Part shown: positions 1 to 11,699 of the stretch, piece after piece
Layout of the letters: every line of letters begins with the position of its first letter
Position numbering within the stretch: the first letter of the stretch is position 1
Assembly (NCBI GenBank): GCA_015680685.1
Contig: MNCI01014592.1
Coordinates: 320,327-382,946, forward strand
Source of the DNA: Gnetum montanum
Taxonomy: Eukaryota; Streptophyta; Gnetopsida; Gnetales; Gnetaceae
Length of the DNA: 62,620 bases
Reading direction: 5' to 3'
The notes under the pieces: generated by a model
What the model saw: only the letters and a program-made list of their open reading frames with translations
Databases searched by the model: none
What the model was told of the DNA's origin: nothing
Position numbers and translations under genes: made by a program

Positions 1-1005
1 GTGTATTGAAGGAGATGAAGCTTGGAAGATCCTTTTTAGGCATAACATCTCTTGTCTTGGTACTCACCATAGATGGAAAAACACTCATTGGAGCAATTGG
101 ATCATTAGTGAAGGCTCTCAGAAGATCAAAGGTTCTTTCTTGTTTAAGCAAATTTGGTGGTGTTGGAGCCAACTTAGAGGTTTGTTGCAATGGAAACCTT
201 CCCAGATAACCTTGCACTCTCTGTCGACACACTTGATCTGGTAGTCTCCTATTTTTAAAAAGAGTGTAGGTTCTCTTTATGATGAATTCCCTCATAGAGC
301 CAATCGTTTTGCTGACCACAATATCCACCATATTGATCAATTATATACTGTTAGAAATGATTCTCCTACCCTCTCTTGGACACATGCGAAAGTAAAATGG
401 GGTTTTCAAAGACAAGATATTATCATTTACCAACACATTGAGCAAGTTCTCTCCAACTTTGCTATGCATAAGTTGCATACTAATACTCCTTGGTATGATG
501 ATTAGTTTTGGTTTGATGGTTCCCCTCTTCGCTCTTTACGCATCTCTAAAGCCAAATCTTGGTTTCATGCACAAGATTTTCAATTCTTCACTCTAAATAG
601 ACGTTGGAGTCTACATCTTGAGGACCACCAGTGGAAAAATATTTTTCGTTGGATTTGGACTTCCAAGGCCCAACCCAAGCACCATTTCTTTTTTTGGTCC
701 TTGGTTCATCAAGGTCTTCCCATCGGACATAGGCTTCATTTCTTAGGAATTGATCATCCTAAATGTCCCATTTGTAATGCAGATGACTCTTTTCAACATG
801 TCTTTTGGGATTGCTCATTCTCTCAACACATTTGGAATTGGTGTTAATCTCTCCAAGTCTTCCTTCCTAACCATTCTATTGGTTTTCCTCAATGTATCTT
901 TCAAGATGATTGTGTTAAGCGTCACCTTCAAAAAGCCTAGAAAATCCTCTTATTTGAGATTATCTTCTTTATTTGGAAATGTCGCCTAGATGCTTGCCGT
1001 GCGGG
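1..1005 (+). pseudogene. 3' end of L1-like LINE ORF2 (zf-RVT region), broken
   Basis: The plus strand encodes the C-terminal part of a plant L1-type LINE ORF2, in frames interrupted by stops. Around 600-840 it reads as the reverse-transcriptase zinc-binding domain: a W-x-x-IW segment, then QPKHHFFFWSLVHQGLP, then CPICNADDSFQHVFWDC (C-x2-C...H...C), then a FIWKCR-like tail near 965-985. Endonuclease and catalytic RT parts are missing because the window starts inside the element. In-frame stops, for example near 505 and 845, show it is dead. It faces the neighbouring minus-strand LINE tail to tail. The family is clear from the zf-RVT pattern; the lineage within L1 is inferred. Confidence 0.75.
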
Positions 1006-1436
1006 GTGGTGGTTGTCGGACCCCAAAAAGAGAATTTTTTAATTAAATGAGATTAAGTACATGATCAACATCTAAATGTATTGATGGTTAAATAGGGAGA
1101 AGAACAATGACAAATGCAAATATTGAAGGACAACATCTTGATACATAATCCTTCACAGGATGTGGGAGTACATTCCAAAGGGCAACCTCATGCTGGGAAT
1201 CAATAAGAACTGTGAGTTAATAAGATCAGAAGAACAACATAGAGCTAAAAATGCTCAAAATTATGATGACACACTCCGATGTAGCAGATCAAGATTAGGA
1301 AGAGTGCACAAATTGGTGTTTCTACTCCAAGGTTGCAAACAATAAAACAACTGATTAGAATCCAACTTTAACTTAGAAGTGTGAGATAAAATTTGGAAAT
1401 GCATAAGGTGAAGAATTTGAAATTTTTCCATAATAG
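1006..1436. other. Non-coding junction between two LINE 3' ends
   Basis: No coding signal is visible. This stretch lies between the end of the plus-strand LINE fragment and the C-terminal coding region of the minus-strand LINE, so it should hold one or both 3' UTRs. A T-rich run near 1030-1040 could be a remnant of a minus-strand poly(A) tail. No target-site duplication could be defined. Confidence 0.4.
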
Positions 1437-4400
1437 TTAAATGGTTAGAGTTGGACGAATTAGTGCTCTGGAAAAGAGCAGTGCATCTGCGTTTCCATAT
1501 ATAGTAAAGGACGAGGGGCCTAATAACTTCCCAAAGAAACTAAAGGTCAGCAGAGGGGGTGGCCAGAAAGCTGAATAAGATATCCTCATGAGAAAACTTG
1601 CACGAAGGGAAAACTTTAGAAACCCACTCCCATGAAGACTGAGCAAAAGGGCAATGCCAAAAAACATGGACAAAATCATTAGGACCTCTTTAGAGAGGGA
1701 AATTAGTGTTTGAAATCCCAAGGTATTCACAACGTTTGCCGATAGGAAGGCCTTGATGAAGAAGGCACCAAAGAAATTATTTAATTTTTGGAAGAGTCGA
1801 AAGGCTCCAAACTCATGAGAAGAGGGAGATCCAAAACTGTTCAGACTCATCTTTGTGCCATGATCTATTGCAGTGATTAACAATCATAGAGGAATCATGC
1901 AACAACTGAAAGGGCACATGTGGTTTATAGGGAAGAAGGTTCGATCCATTAATCCACTAAAGCCCATGGAAGAGACTAAGAACTGAAGGATCCAAATGCA
2001 AGTATTGATGAATGAAGTGATAAAGTTTGTCGAGGCAATGGTGCATAGTTTTGGAAGCCCCATATAAATTTACGAACATGTCCCAAGTAATCCATTGATT
2101 GGTGAGATGAAGACATCTAAGAGAAACAACTCTCTTTTGAAACCAAATGGTGGTTTTCCTGGCTTTTGAGGTGGCTAAAGGAGCAGGTGATAGGGGTAGC
2201 CACCAAGGGAAAATCTTAGAAAGGAGAGAAGGATTGATATGAACGTTATTCCAATTCACATGAGAATGTAAGACTTGCCAAGCCTTCCAAATGCTTTTGA
2301 AAACATGTGTTCTAGAAATGGTAATGTCATGAGGAGAAAGGATCCAATTAACAAAGTGGATACCCTTCCAAATGGACTTATTCTTAGGGAATGCTTGTTG
2401 AAGCCTTAAATGAAGAAGATTCCCAATAATATTGGGGGCATCTAGGTGCTAAACCAACCACTTAGAAATAAGGGTGAGACCTTGCTTAAAGGAGTTCAAA
2501 AGACCCAAACCACCTTTGTTCTTAGGAAGAGTTACTATATTCTAGGCAACATGATGAAAGCTTTTTTGAGAGTCTTTAGATGACCACATGAAGTCTCGAA
2601 ATAATTGTTCAACCTTTTGATAAGAAGCATGGGAAGGGGCCCAACATGATGAATAATAAACATGGGTAGAGGCGCAAATAGACTTATAGATGAGATACTT
2701 ACCGGTGAGGATGAGGGGTTTGGTTTTCCATTTTTCAATTTTCCTCTGAATTCGAGAAAGTACTTGGTCCCAGAGCTTTGAAGTTAGGCCTCTAAAGCGA
2801 AAAGGGATTCCCAAAAGCTTAATGATTTCATGATATTGAGTACACTTCCAACTATAATTAGGCAAATGGCTGTAGTTATTGGTGAAGCTATAAACTAATG
2901 ATTTACGCCAATTTATAATAGATCTAGAGAGGGAGCAATATTGCTCTACTCAAGACAAGAGGCACAACACATTAATAGCATTGTTTTGAATAAGGAAAAA
3001 GGAGTCATCAATGAAATGCATATTGAGGAGCTGATGTTGAGGAGAAGATAGATGAACCCCAGATAAAACATTGTTTTGAATATCTGAGCTAATTTGATGA
3101 TAGAGAAAATCAACAGCAATGATGAAGAGATAAGGAGTAAGAAGGCAGCCTTGCCTAACAGACTTATGAATAGAAAAGGGAGAAGTGATGCCGAAGGTAG
3201 TTGCAACTCATGCAGTAGAATTTGAGAATAAGCATTTCACCATATGAATGAACTTAGGGCCAAAACCCAATTTAGTCATGGTTTGAATGATGAAGTCCCA
3301 CTTAATGTTATTATAGGCTTTAGCATAGTCAAGCTTCATTAGGAGGATATCCTGACCCTTGTCCTCAACCCACTTAAGACCTTCCCAAGCAGCCACCACA
3401 TTATTTAATATGTATCTTCTTGGGACGAAGCCATTTTACTGGGGGGAAATAATAAGGGCAAGGATTTTCTTTAATCGCAAAGCCAAATATTTAGCCCAAA
3501 TTTTGTAAACCACATTAAGTAAGGTGATAGATCACCAATTGGAGATACAAGTAGGATCTCCTAATTTAGGGAGAAGATGAATAATCCCTTGGTTTAAGAT
3601 TGGTCCCAAAGAGCCAATAAACATATCCTCTTTGATGACATGGTAGAGGTCAAAACCTACCAAATCCCAATGCTTTTAAAAACATTCGGTTGGAAAACCA
3701 TCATATCTAGGGGCTTTCCCAGGGCTTAGGTTAAAACAAGCCTATCGAAGATCAGCAGGAGTAATATCAGCTTCTAAAATTGTTAGCATAGAAGAATTAA
3801 CCAATCTAGGATAATTTAGAGTGGCAGCCGCGAAGGATGCAGGATCCATAGGAGTAGTGGTGAATAAGGCCTCAAAGTGTTCCTTGAGATAAGAGAGAAG
3901 ACTATTTTGGTCAGTGATAATGGATCCATTTATGGAGAGTTTATCTAAAGAGGGTGAAGGGGAGGACCGGTTAAGGTACTTAAAGAATTCCTTACATTGC
4001 TCATCTTAAATGTTTAGCCAAGTGAGACGACTTTTAATCAAGGCACCTTGTGCCTTATAAACTTCCCAATGTTGAAAGGCAATACGGACTCTGGCAAGCT
4101 CCCCTTATAGGTGACTATTAAAGGGATCATTAGTTAGTTTGGTCCTAAGGTTCTCAATGGAAGAGCATATGTTGGTATACTCTTGCCGAGATCAAGAGGC
4201 AACTTCCTTAGCATAATGACGGGTGAGATTCCTAACTCTACTAGTAGTCCAAAGCCACCAGTGGATCCAACCCTTTGGACCTAAGGGTCTAGGTTTAGCA
4301 TTCCAAAGGATAGAAAGAAGTTATTAGGTGGGAAGAGAAGAGAAACATTGACTATGCAGCCTAAAGAGATGATAATTCCATCGTTGTTGGTCATTATGTA

Positions 4401-5130
4401 TCTACATAGAAAATGTAATGGGAAAATGATCAAATAAGGTTGCGTGTTGGTGGGCTTTAGTAGTAGAAAGGGTTTGCCAAAAAGAAAGAGTGGAAAAATA
4501 ATATCTATCTAACCAACTATAAATGTGAGCTTGCCCCTTATGAAGGTTGTTCCAAGTGAAGCTGTTTAGAGACCCACTAGCAGTATCTGCGATGTAGTTC
4601 GAAAGATAGAAACATTTCTTAAACTCTAACCAGGCTTGATATTCGTGATGAGGAAGTTGAGAGAAAACACCCCCAAGTTTATCATTAGAGAATTCCATCA
4701 TGTTAAAATCACCGCCAAAAATCCAAGGAATAGAAGGGAGGCTATGAGTGAGCTCATGCCACAATCAGGCCCATTCAGTAGAGTCATTGGGAGCATAAAT
4801 AGAACAAACTCCGAAGGGACCATGTGATGAGGAAAAAATGGCCCAGACCACTCGGTGACCTAAATCGGACCCATGCTAAAGGAGTTTGTCTTTCCAATAG
4901 CCTGGAAAAAGAATGGTTGCTCCACCTTTGCCACACTCATGAGAAGTAGTGAGAATAGAAGAATGGGGAAGAAACCAATGGGCTAAAAGAGATAATTGTT
5001 CGGTTGAGATCTTGATTTCTTGGAGAAGGAGGAAATCCAAAGTGAGATTAAGACTAGAGAGGAAGTTGTTGGCTCGTTTACGACGAAGCCTATCAGTTAG
5101 GCCTCGGACATTCCAAGATAGGAGGTTCAT
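1437..5130 (-). pseudogene. LINE ORF2: endonuclease - reverse transcriptase - zf-RVT, degraded
   Basis: ORF2 opens at about 5130 with MNLLSWNVRGLTDRLRRKRA, the N terminus of an exonuclease-endonuclease-phosphatase type nuclease, with LLQEIK near 5025. The nuclease C-terminal half has GGDFNMMEF (about 4710), a SWLDR segment (about 4515) and DHFPI (about 4420). RT signals are LMKLDYAKAYNNIKWDFI (about 3335-3285), a QGC-type motif near 3150, and the catalytic box read as FIDDSFF (about 3010) instead of the usual F/YADD. The RT thumb (LLGIPFRF..., about 2810) and a zf-RVT domain (LPKIK-stop-FLWCLLHQGLP near 1800) follow. At least one stop lies inside zf-RVT and several frameshifts separate the pieces. 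Confidence 0.75.
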
Positions 5131-6238
5131 GGAGAAGCTCTGGATGTTATGAGTGATAGCGCAGTAGAAGGATCAGGGTTAGGAATGTCAGTTGGCATAG
5201 TAGTGGAAAGAATAGCAAAGGAGTTGCATGTATTAACAGTTAAAGTTGGGTTAGTTTTGGGCGAAGGAGAGGAAGGAGGAGTAGTGGTTTTAGATGCTTT
5301 GGCCCTTTTTCTTCCCCCTACCATTACAAACTCATCACGTAAAAGTGAATCTTTGACTAATTGTGAGTGGGTGATTGGTGCCTTGGACCTGGCCTTAATA
5401 AGAGAATGGGGTTGGAAGACTCTTAGCTTGAAGGGAGCAGATGAGGAAGAAAGGTGTGGAGCATTGTTACAAGTAGAACCGAACCTGATGGGGGCAAGTA
5501 GTGGGTTAGGTTGAGGAGTGACTACAGGACTGGATTTGGGAGGATTGGTTTGGGATTTTTTCTTAGCTAGAAAGGGATAGGTAGAAATGTGGTGCTCTAC
5601 TTGATGGCAGTAGCTACAAGAGTTGGGAAGATAAAAATAGTATACTTTTTGAGTAAAAAATTTTCCTCCAACTCCTAAGGTTAAAGTGGTTTTCTTTTGG
5701 GAAATTTCAAGTTCGATACAGAAGTGACGAAAGTGAGCCCCGTTAACCTCAATTCCATGGTTGGAGATGACTCGACCTAAGATGCTAACTATGTCTCGCT
5801 CAACAGATGAAAAGATTAAAAGAAGATTAGGCAGCTCAACATAACAAGGGATTATATTAAAGGCTGGTTTCATGACATTGAAGTCAAATTTCCAAGCTTG
5901 GGCAATCCGAGTAGCATTACGAGTAGGAAAAATTTGAAGAGAGAGAGCTTTCTCAATGTGAGAAGCCTCAGAAAGTTCAGTGAGGACAAAATTACGAGCA
6001 TAGTATCGAGCATGTAAGACCTGTGGGTTTGTAAAATATTTTTAATATGCAAATTGATGCTTAATGATTGAGGTAGATAACCCACTATTTGAAAAAAAAT
6101 AAAGTGTGTAGAAAAATCTTAAGAAACAGATTCAAAGATGTCTTCAGGTAAAAGAAAATCCAAAGGTTCCGAGTTGGGAGAACTTCCATGAGGTGAAGAA
6201 GTAGTAGTCGCTGAGGATTTGTCCATACCGATGTCCAT
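5127..6238 (-). pseudogene. LINE ORF1 (DUF4283-like, RNA-binding), degraded
   Basis: Translation starts plausibly at the ATG at 6238 (MDIGMDKSSATTTSSPHG...). A stop near 6120 and a frame change near 6000-5880 break it. Downstream the frame reads like the DUF4283 gag-like domain of plant L1 ORF1, then a zinc knuckle CSYCHQVEHHISTYP near 5620-5580. The expected C-x2-C-x4-H-x4-C lacks its last cysteine, which reads Tyr. A Ser/Pro/Thr-rich basic tail ends near 5127 and overlaps the ORF2 start region. ORF1 proteins bind the LINE RNA and act as nucleic-acid chaperones; this copy cannot be functional as read. Confidence 0.65.
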
Positions 6239-6620
6239 ATGAACTAGCTCAACGTTGATAATAATGCAGTGGTAGCCCTGGCTCAACTAGCAGCAATAGC
6301 ACCACAATGCAGACCACACTACCCACCGCAACCGTTGCCCCGCAGCCACCAGAGTGCGACGCAGCAGCCCAGGAAGCCAGAATCCCAGGATACCATGACA
6401 ACAAACAAAACCACAGCAGAAAGCCAAGACCAAAAGTCTAAGAGCCAAACACAGTGGACAGCCAAGCCAAATCTGAGAAGCCATAGTGTAGCAACTCACA
6501 CAAACCCCACAACTTGAAGACCGCAGTGTAGCCTCGCACACAATAGAGAATACCGAGTGCATTGCCACCCAATGGTTCACCCAACGGTCAGCTCGTCGTA
6601 ACCCTTGATTCAAAGGAGTC
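6239..6620 (-). promoter_or_regulatory. GC-rich 5' leader of the minus-strand LINE
   Basis: This block is markedly richer in C and G than its surroundings. It lies directly upstream of the ORF1 start on the minus strand. Plant L1 elements often carry a GC-rich 5' UTR with an internal promoter, so that is the inferred role. An open frame of about 140 codons on the minus strand looks like a by-product of base composition, with no recognisable domain. Confidence 0.5.
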
Positions 6621-7099
6621 AAAATTTCACCAAGAATTTCAAAATCCCAAATATAGATATTTGGTGATATCTCCTGACATATTTGTAAATGTGCTTCCTG
6701 AGTATAGATCATGAAAATGAAATAATAATATTATATATAATTCTAAGTCATATAATCAACACCATGTTTAGATAGAACTTAAATAGAATGTAACAACTTT
6801 TTTAAAAAAATTTTTTAGTACAACTCAAATTCGTAACTTATTATATACAAGGTAATAAACATACTAAATGAACTCTTCTCATTAGTAATGTAATTGCTTT
6901 TCTAGAGGAAGCAAAGAAAGGATAATGTTAAACACCAAAACATAACCAAAGTTCATTATTTAACCACTAATTAGTTTGTAGCAATTGGTTAAGATATAGA
7001 GATAATCAAATAAAATAAGACTTTATGAAATTTCAAGACCTATAAGATTTATTGAAAAAATATTACATTTTCATGAACAATAAATATAGACTCTCCAAA
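6621..7099. other. AT-rich spacer, no gene seen
   Basis: AT-rich sequence with homopolymer runs and no open frame resembling a known domain. It separates the LINE 5' leader from the LINE tail at 7100-7689. Confidence 0.4.
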
Positions 7100-7689
7100 T
7101 TGATTAAGCACCAATGGGCACATCAAAACCAAATCATACCAGGTTTTTGTTGTAGCGCTATAATGTTGTGTCAAATGGGTAGTCACAACACAAGAAAAAA
7201 ACACATGTAACTCATCTTTAATGGCTCTTAATTTGCATTGCCCATAAATGCTCTCTTCTTAGGGGTGTTGAAGTCATCTTCCACTTTCAATTCTAAGATG
7301 ATGATAACTTAAGTGAACCTTACTGATACCATTTCAATACTTAATTGGAATAGTAACTAAGAGATAATGAGTTTCTACATATAGTTTATTAGATCTAATG
7401 TGGTGTAAATAAAATTCTCTTTTTCCTTCTACATTAGACCACATCTCCATTAAAACCTTTTTTTTTAACTAGTTGGTGAATATGCTTAGGAGTTTGTTGC
7501 ACATCCTCCTAAAAGATATTCCATTTTCTCGAACCCTGCATTCCCTAAAAATACCAACTACGCTCTCATGAATCCTTAAGAATGACTTTGGAGAACTTGT
7601 CTTGCCTTGAGATATGCAAGCTATAAGTGTATGTAATGAATTCACATAATGCTTCTACTTCTAAAGGTAATAAACCACATTCACATAAT
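7100..7689 (-). pseudogene. 3' tail of a second LINE type, split by gypsy element 1
   Basis: Read on the minus strand around 7250-7100, the translation contains CKLRAIKDELHVFFSC. This resembles the C-terminal C...DE.H...C finger of LINE reverse transcriptases. The same orientation and a plausible 5' continuation are found on the far side of element 1 (endonuclease and RT at 19985-17750). I infer that one LINE was interrupted by the gypsy insertion. Only the finger-like stretch supports this half, so the call is tentative. Confidence 0.4.
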
Positions 7690-8552
7690 TGATGAGTGGT
7701 GAGGTACCCCTATGCTCAACCATACAAATATGAGCATTTCATGCACGATCCGATCGAATTCCAAGGACTAAGTGCTTATGTGCCCTTGTGGAACAAGGAT
7801 GGGTTGGTTGATCGTTGTCTTCCCAAACCTACCTGTATGTCACGATTGTATAGTTAAGTAAGCTTAAGGCATATGATTTTTATAGCTTTTATGTTTTTAT
7901 GTCCTGTGCTAGTAGGGAAGGATAGAGGTAACTAAGTGACTAATTTAACTTAACTACTCATTAACTAAGTTCTAACTAATCCTAACACCAGCATCCATTC
8001 CCACTTTCCATACACATCCTGAACCAGTGCAACACTGCTAGGATTACCAAACACTAATTGTTACTAGGTTACTAAGCGTTACACACATGGTCGAAGTGGT
8101 TGTGCTTGTGTAATTTAACGATTTTCTTAATTGATCAAAATGAATTGTTGTGCTAATAACAGAAATGTAAAGTGCATAAAATAAAATAAATGCATAAGAA
8201 AATAAAATAAAAGAAATGCATAAGAAAACAAATCTCAAGTACTATAAGGATGAATCGAAGAGCTTGTCTTTATTATTGTACACAAGGTGTGCTTAGGTAC
8301 ACAATGCTTGAATAAAGATCTGTTTACACTTGGACATCCTGCTGCAGGCACTTGGAAAATACTCTAACTTTCAAACAGACTATAAGAGTTTCACTACTTG
8401 ACTGCTAAAAGACTTCTTTCCAATTGTGCACCTGGACACTATATTTATAGGCTTGGGAGCAACTACTCTAATAATTAGAGTAATTGCTAGAGTAACCGCT
8501 AAAGTAACCACTCTAATAACTAGATTAACTTTTAGAGTAACCACTCTCATCA
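7690..8552 (-). repeat. Element 1 3' LTR
   Basis: 863 bp, with plus-strand ends TGATGAGTGG...CTCTCATCA, forming the terminal inverted TGATGAG/CTCATCA of this family. It matches 16823-17704 closely. On the minus strand it has a TATA box (CCTATAAATATAG, about 8451-8438) and a poly(A)-type AATAAAG (near 8270-8260). Upstream of the TATA box lies an array of short palindromes of the type ACTCTAATAATTAGAGT (about 8455-8545). The left flank reads ATAAT (7685-7689). Confidence 0.9.
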
Positions 8553-10482
8553 TATCCCCACAACTGAATGAAAACATATCCTCGAGTTCCTTACAAAATA
8601 TTGGGAAGGTATGGGATTATTGACTAATTGACAATTGATGGTGGAATGGGATGACAAACTCAATGTGCCCAGTGAACGGATCAATAAGCATATTACAACA
8701 TTACTTCATGACCATTATGGTGAACACTCATACATAAATGACATCCAAGCCTTTATTTGGTAGCTTGTAGAGAAAGAGAGAGAAAGAAAATGAAGCGTGT
8801 TGTTGCCAATGCTAAGATTGCGCCTTCCGTTGTTTATCCATAGCCATGCCACCAAACTTGCTCCTTTTGTAAATGCTCTAGTTCTGGTCCATCCTTAGTG
8901 CTTCCTCCAAGCTCAATCCATTGTTTGTATGATCACCATATGCACACACAACACAGTCACAAATGAGCAAGCATAGATAAACCATAATGCAATTGATACC
9001 TTGCCTCGATATGAGGTGCATTGGCTGAGTTATGATTATGGCAGAAACTGGTTTAGAGATTTATCACTGGTGACTACCCAAGGTGTAGGGGTTAGGCAAA
9101 TAGTAAAATGGAAAAAATTGAAAAATTTGTGCTAAGGCCCCCACGACTAAGAGCAAACCTTTGGTAGCTATAAGATGGAAAAATATGTGGAACAAGAAAG
9201 ATGGAAAAAATAACAATGGCAACGCCAATAGAATGGATTCCATGGATGGGGATGAAATAAGAAATGATTGATTGCAAGAAATGTTTAAAAAAAGAAGTTA
9301 ACAATTGCATCAAAAAAAGTGCCAGTGGGTCTTCCCCAAAGCAGGCTCATGCCTTCTATGCCTTGACAAACCCACAAACCAAAGAGTCCGTAGGTTCTAG
9401 GAATGTCACTTGGAAGTAAGAGTTAAAAACTTACCCACAAGAATTCACTAAAGAAAAACAATGCATCAACCTAGAAATAGACTAATGATAGAACTAGCAA
9501 TGAGGTGGAAAAATGGGGAGAAAGATAGAGAGGAGAGAACAAAATGGAATCCCAAGAACAAGGTTGTGTAAAGTCCCTTGTGTATTTTATGGTTAATGTG
9601 ACTAAGTAGAACTCATCCCAAATCTAGGCTCAAACAAACCACATCCAGTGACCTTGCATCAACACACTTGACCAATCCATCCACTTAAAGTAACAAGAAT
9701 GCTTCCACAAAGAGTTATCACCATTCTAAGGAGAGAAAGATGGAGAAGCAGGAAGTGAGAAAGGGCCTTAGTTAGAGGGAACCTTCAGGCATGGGTAACA
9801 TGTCTTTCCAGTTTCATAACCAATGCTTGTAGCCCATATTGATTTATTATGTTTAAGGGGTGTGCTTTGAATTCTCACTTTTCTCCTTTTTTTTGGCTTG
9901 AGAACCACACCATGCAAAGACTTATTTTTATTCACTCGGTTTCCTGATTTTTGAACAATGTCAAAATTGCGAAAAACCCAAGAAACAAGCATCCAAGCAC
10001 CCAAGAGAATGGTTAACACAAATGTATTGAATCCCCTTGAAGTCACCTCCTTTTCATCCTTTGAGTCTTTACTTGGTTTGAAAAGTACCCAGCCACCAAT
10101 TCATTAATAAATTTACTTAGAAAAAGGGGACTGTATAGTTCCAAGCCAAAGGAGACCATAGAGTTGTATGGATGAGTGGACGACGTGGACTCATTGCCTA
10201 TTTAACCAAAAAAATCATACCTTAATATCAAAATCATAATTCAAAGGAAAAAACCAAAAATTTGCAATCAATACAATATAATGCAATCCACCATCATGAG
10301 CACTTATTGGATGACAAATAAAAGTAAATCAAGCAAATAAAGGAATAGTAAAAACATGAACGATGGTGTAAAAAAAAATAAGTTGGAAAAATATGTAAAA
10401 CAAAAATTCAAAAAGAACTAAGGGCCTAAAATGGTTAGCATAGGTGGCCATCTCCCCCACAACTAAGTTGGAAGGAGGAGAT
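8553..10482 (-). other. Element 1 non-coding 3' region with polypurine tract
   Basis: No domain is recognisable between the end of integrase and the 3' LTR. Next to the LTR the minus strand reads GTTGTGGGGATA, the likely plus-strand primer (polypurine tract). Blocks of this region recur in element 3 (24700-26600) and element 2 (35000-36950), for example the caggcatgggtaacatgtc-like block near 9785 and the conserved block just inside the LTR (8560-8625). It is therefore a family-specific 3' UTR. In Athila elements this position can hold an extra ORF; element 1 has none. Confidence 0.6.
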
Positions 10483-11690
10483 CTAAAATAGTGAGCAGGG
10501 TTGTTCAACAAGAGAGGTAGCATGTGTATTGGCTGTCCTAAGCTCCTGGAAAGGTTTGGTTTGTTGTACGTTGACCAAAAGTTTTTTGTCTAGGCTCTCA
10601 GGTTTGTATATTGTCATGGCCTTTAAAGGAAAAGTTGCATAAATAATATAAGGTCCTTCCCACAATGTTTGAAATTCAGTACATTGTGGCACATGTGTGG
10701 GATTCCAGTAGAGAACCTTATCTCTTGGTTGATATTTAACTTTCCTAATCCTTAAGTCATGATGTTGTTTATTGAATGCCTTGTGCAACTCGTTAGATGA
10801 CAGGGCAGCTTGTCAATTTTTATCTAGCAAGTTAAGGGTTACTAATCGTTGTTTCTGTGCTAGATCCAGGTCAAGGTTGAGGTCACAGGCCATGGATAGT
10901 GTATGGAGCTCAGTTTGAATGGGAAGTGTTGGTAATTTACTGTACACTAACTCATAGGGAGAGTAGCCTATAGGGAGTTTTCATGTGGAGTGGTATGCCC
11001 AAAGAGCATCGTTTAGTTTAGTGCTCCAGTCTCGCCTAAACTTACTAATAGTTCTTGTCAATATCTTTGTAATCTCCCTATTGGTGACTTTTGCTTGACC
11101 ATTCGCTTGGGGGTGGTATGGTGTAGTTAATTTGTACTCAACCCCTAAGCGTTGCATTAATTTTCGAAAAGTTGCACCTGTGAAGTGTGTACCATCGTCT
11201 GAAATAAGTGCACGCGACACACCAAACCTATTTATGATTTGTTGTTGAATAAATCATGTAGCTATAGATGATGTACAATCTTTAATAGCAACTACTTCGA
11301 CCCATAAAGGTAATCAATGACAACAACAATATAAGTTTTTCCATTAGACATTGGTGTAATTGGCCCCATAAAATCAATTCCCCAAATGTCGAAGGGTTCT
11401 AATGGTTGAATCCATTGTTGCAGGCCCTCCATTCTAGCAGTCATTCCCCCATCACGTTGATAGCGCTCACATGATTGGACAAAATGATGGGCATCCTGAA
11501 ATAATGTAGGCTAATAATATCCTACAAGTAGGATCTTGATGTCCATTCATCTCCCAACGTAATGATCCCCACAAGGACCCTCACAAGCGTCTTGGAGAAC
11601 TCGCAGTTGATTTATATCGGGAACACACCATCGAACCAAGCCATCAGGACATACTTTGTAAAGTTGCCCATTGATTTCCATAAAGTACTT
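10483..11690 (-). pseudogene. Element 1 integrase
   Basis: The integrase is read in pieces: an N-terminal zinc-finger-like stretch (C-E-R-Y-Q...), a core with WGIDFMGPITPMSNG (about 11390), then RALISDDGTHFTGATFRKLM (11216-11160) and HPQANGQAKVTNREI (about 11110). Catalytic integrase needs D-D-E. Both Asp residues are seen, but the Glu of the consensus QAEV is Lys here (QAKV). The C-terminal part (10788-10490) resembles the Athila/Tat integrase tail and has no chromodomain. Stops break the N-terminal half. Confidence 0.8.
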
Positions 11691-11699
11691 GGGTTAGTG

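Larger units (their letters stand above)
1030..6620 (-). mobile_element. Nearly full-length L1-like LINE, inactivated
   Basis: On the minus strand the order is a GC-rich 5' leader (about 6620-6239), ORF1 with a DUF4283/zinc-knuckle type region (about 6238-5127), then ORF2 with AP-type endonuclease (about 5130-4400), reverse transcriptase (about 3900-2540) and zf-RVT (about 1830-1600). This is the order of plant L1 elements. Stops and frameshifts occur throughout ORF2. The 3' boundary near 1030 is approximate because the element abuts another LINE fragment. Confidence 0.8.

Noticed and set aside
1437-1883. 148-codon minus-strand frame
   Set aside because: Off-frame reading of the LINE zf-RVT region; the correct frame with LPKIK...FLWCLLHQGLP contains a stop.
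6269-6712. Overlapping open frames on both strands
   Set aside because: GC-rich LINE 5' leader lowers stop frequency; no domain in any frame.
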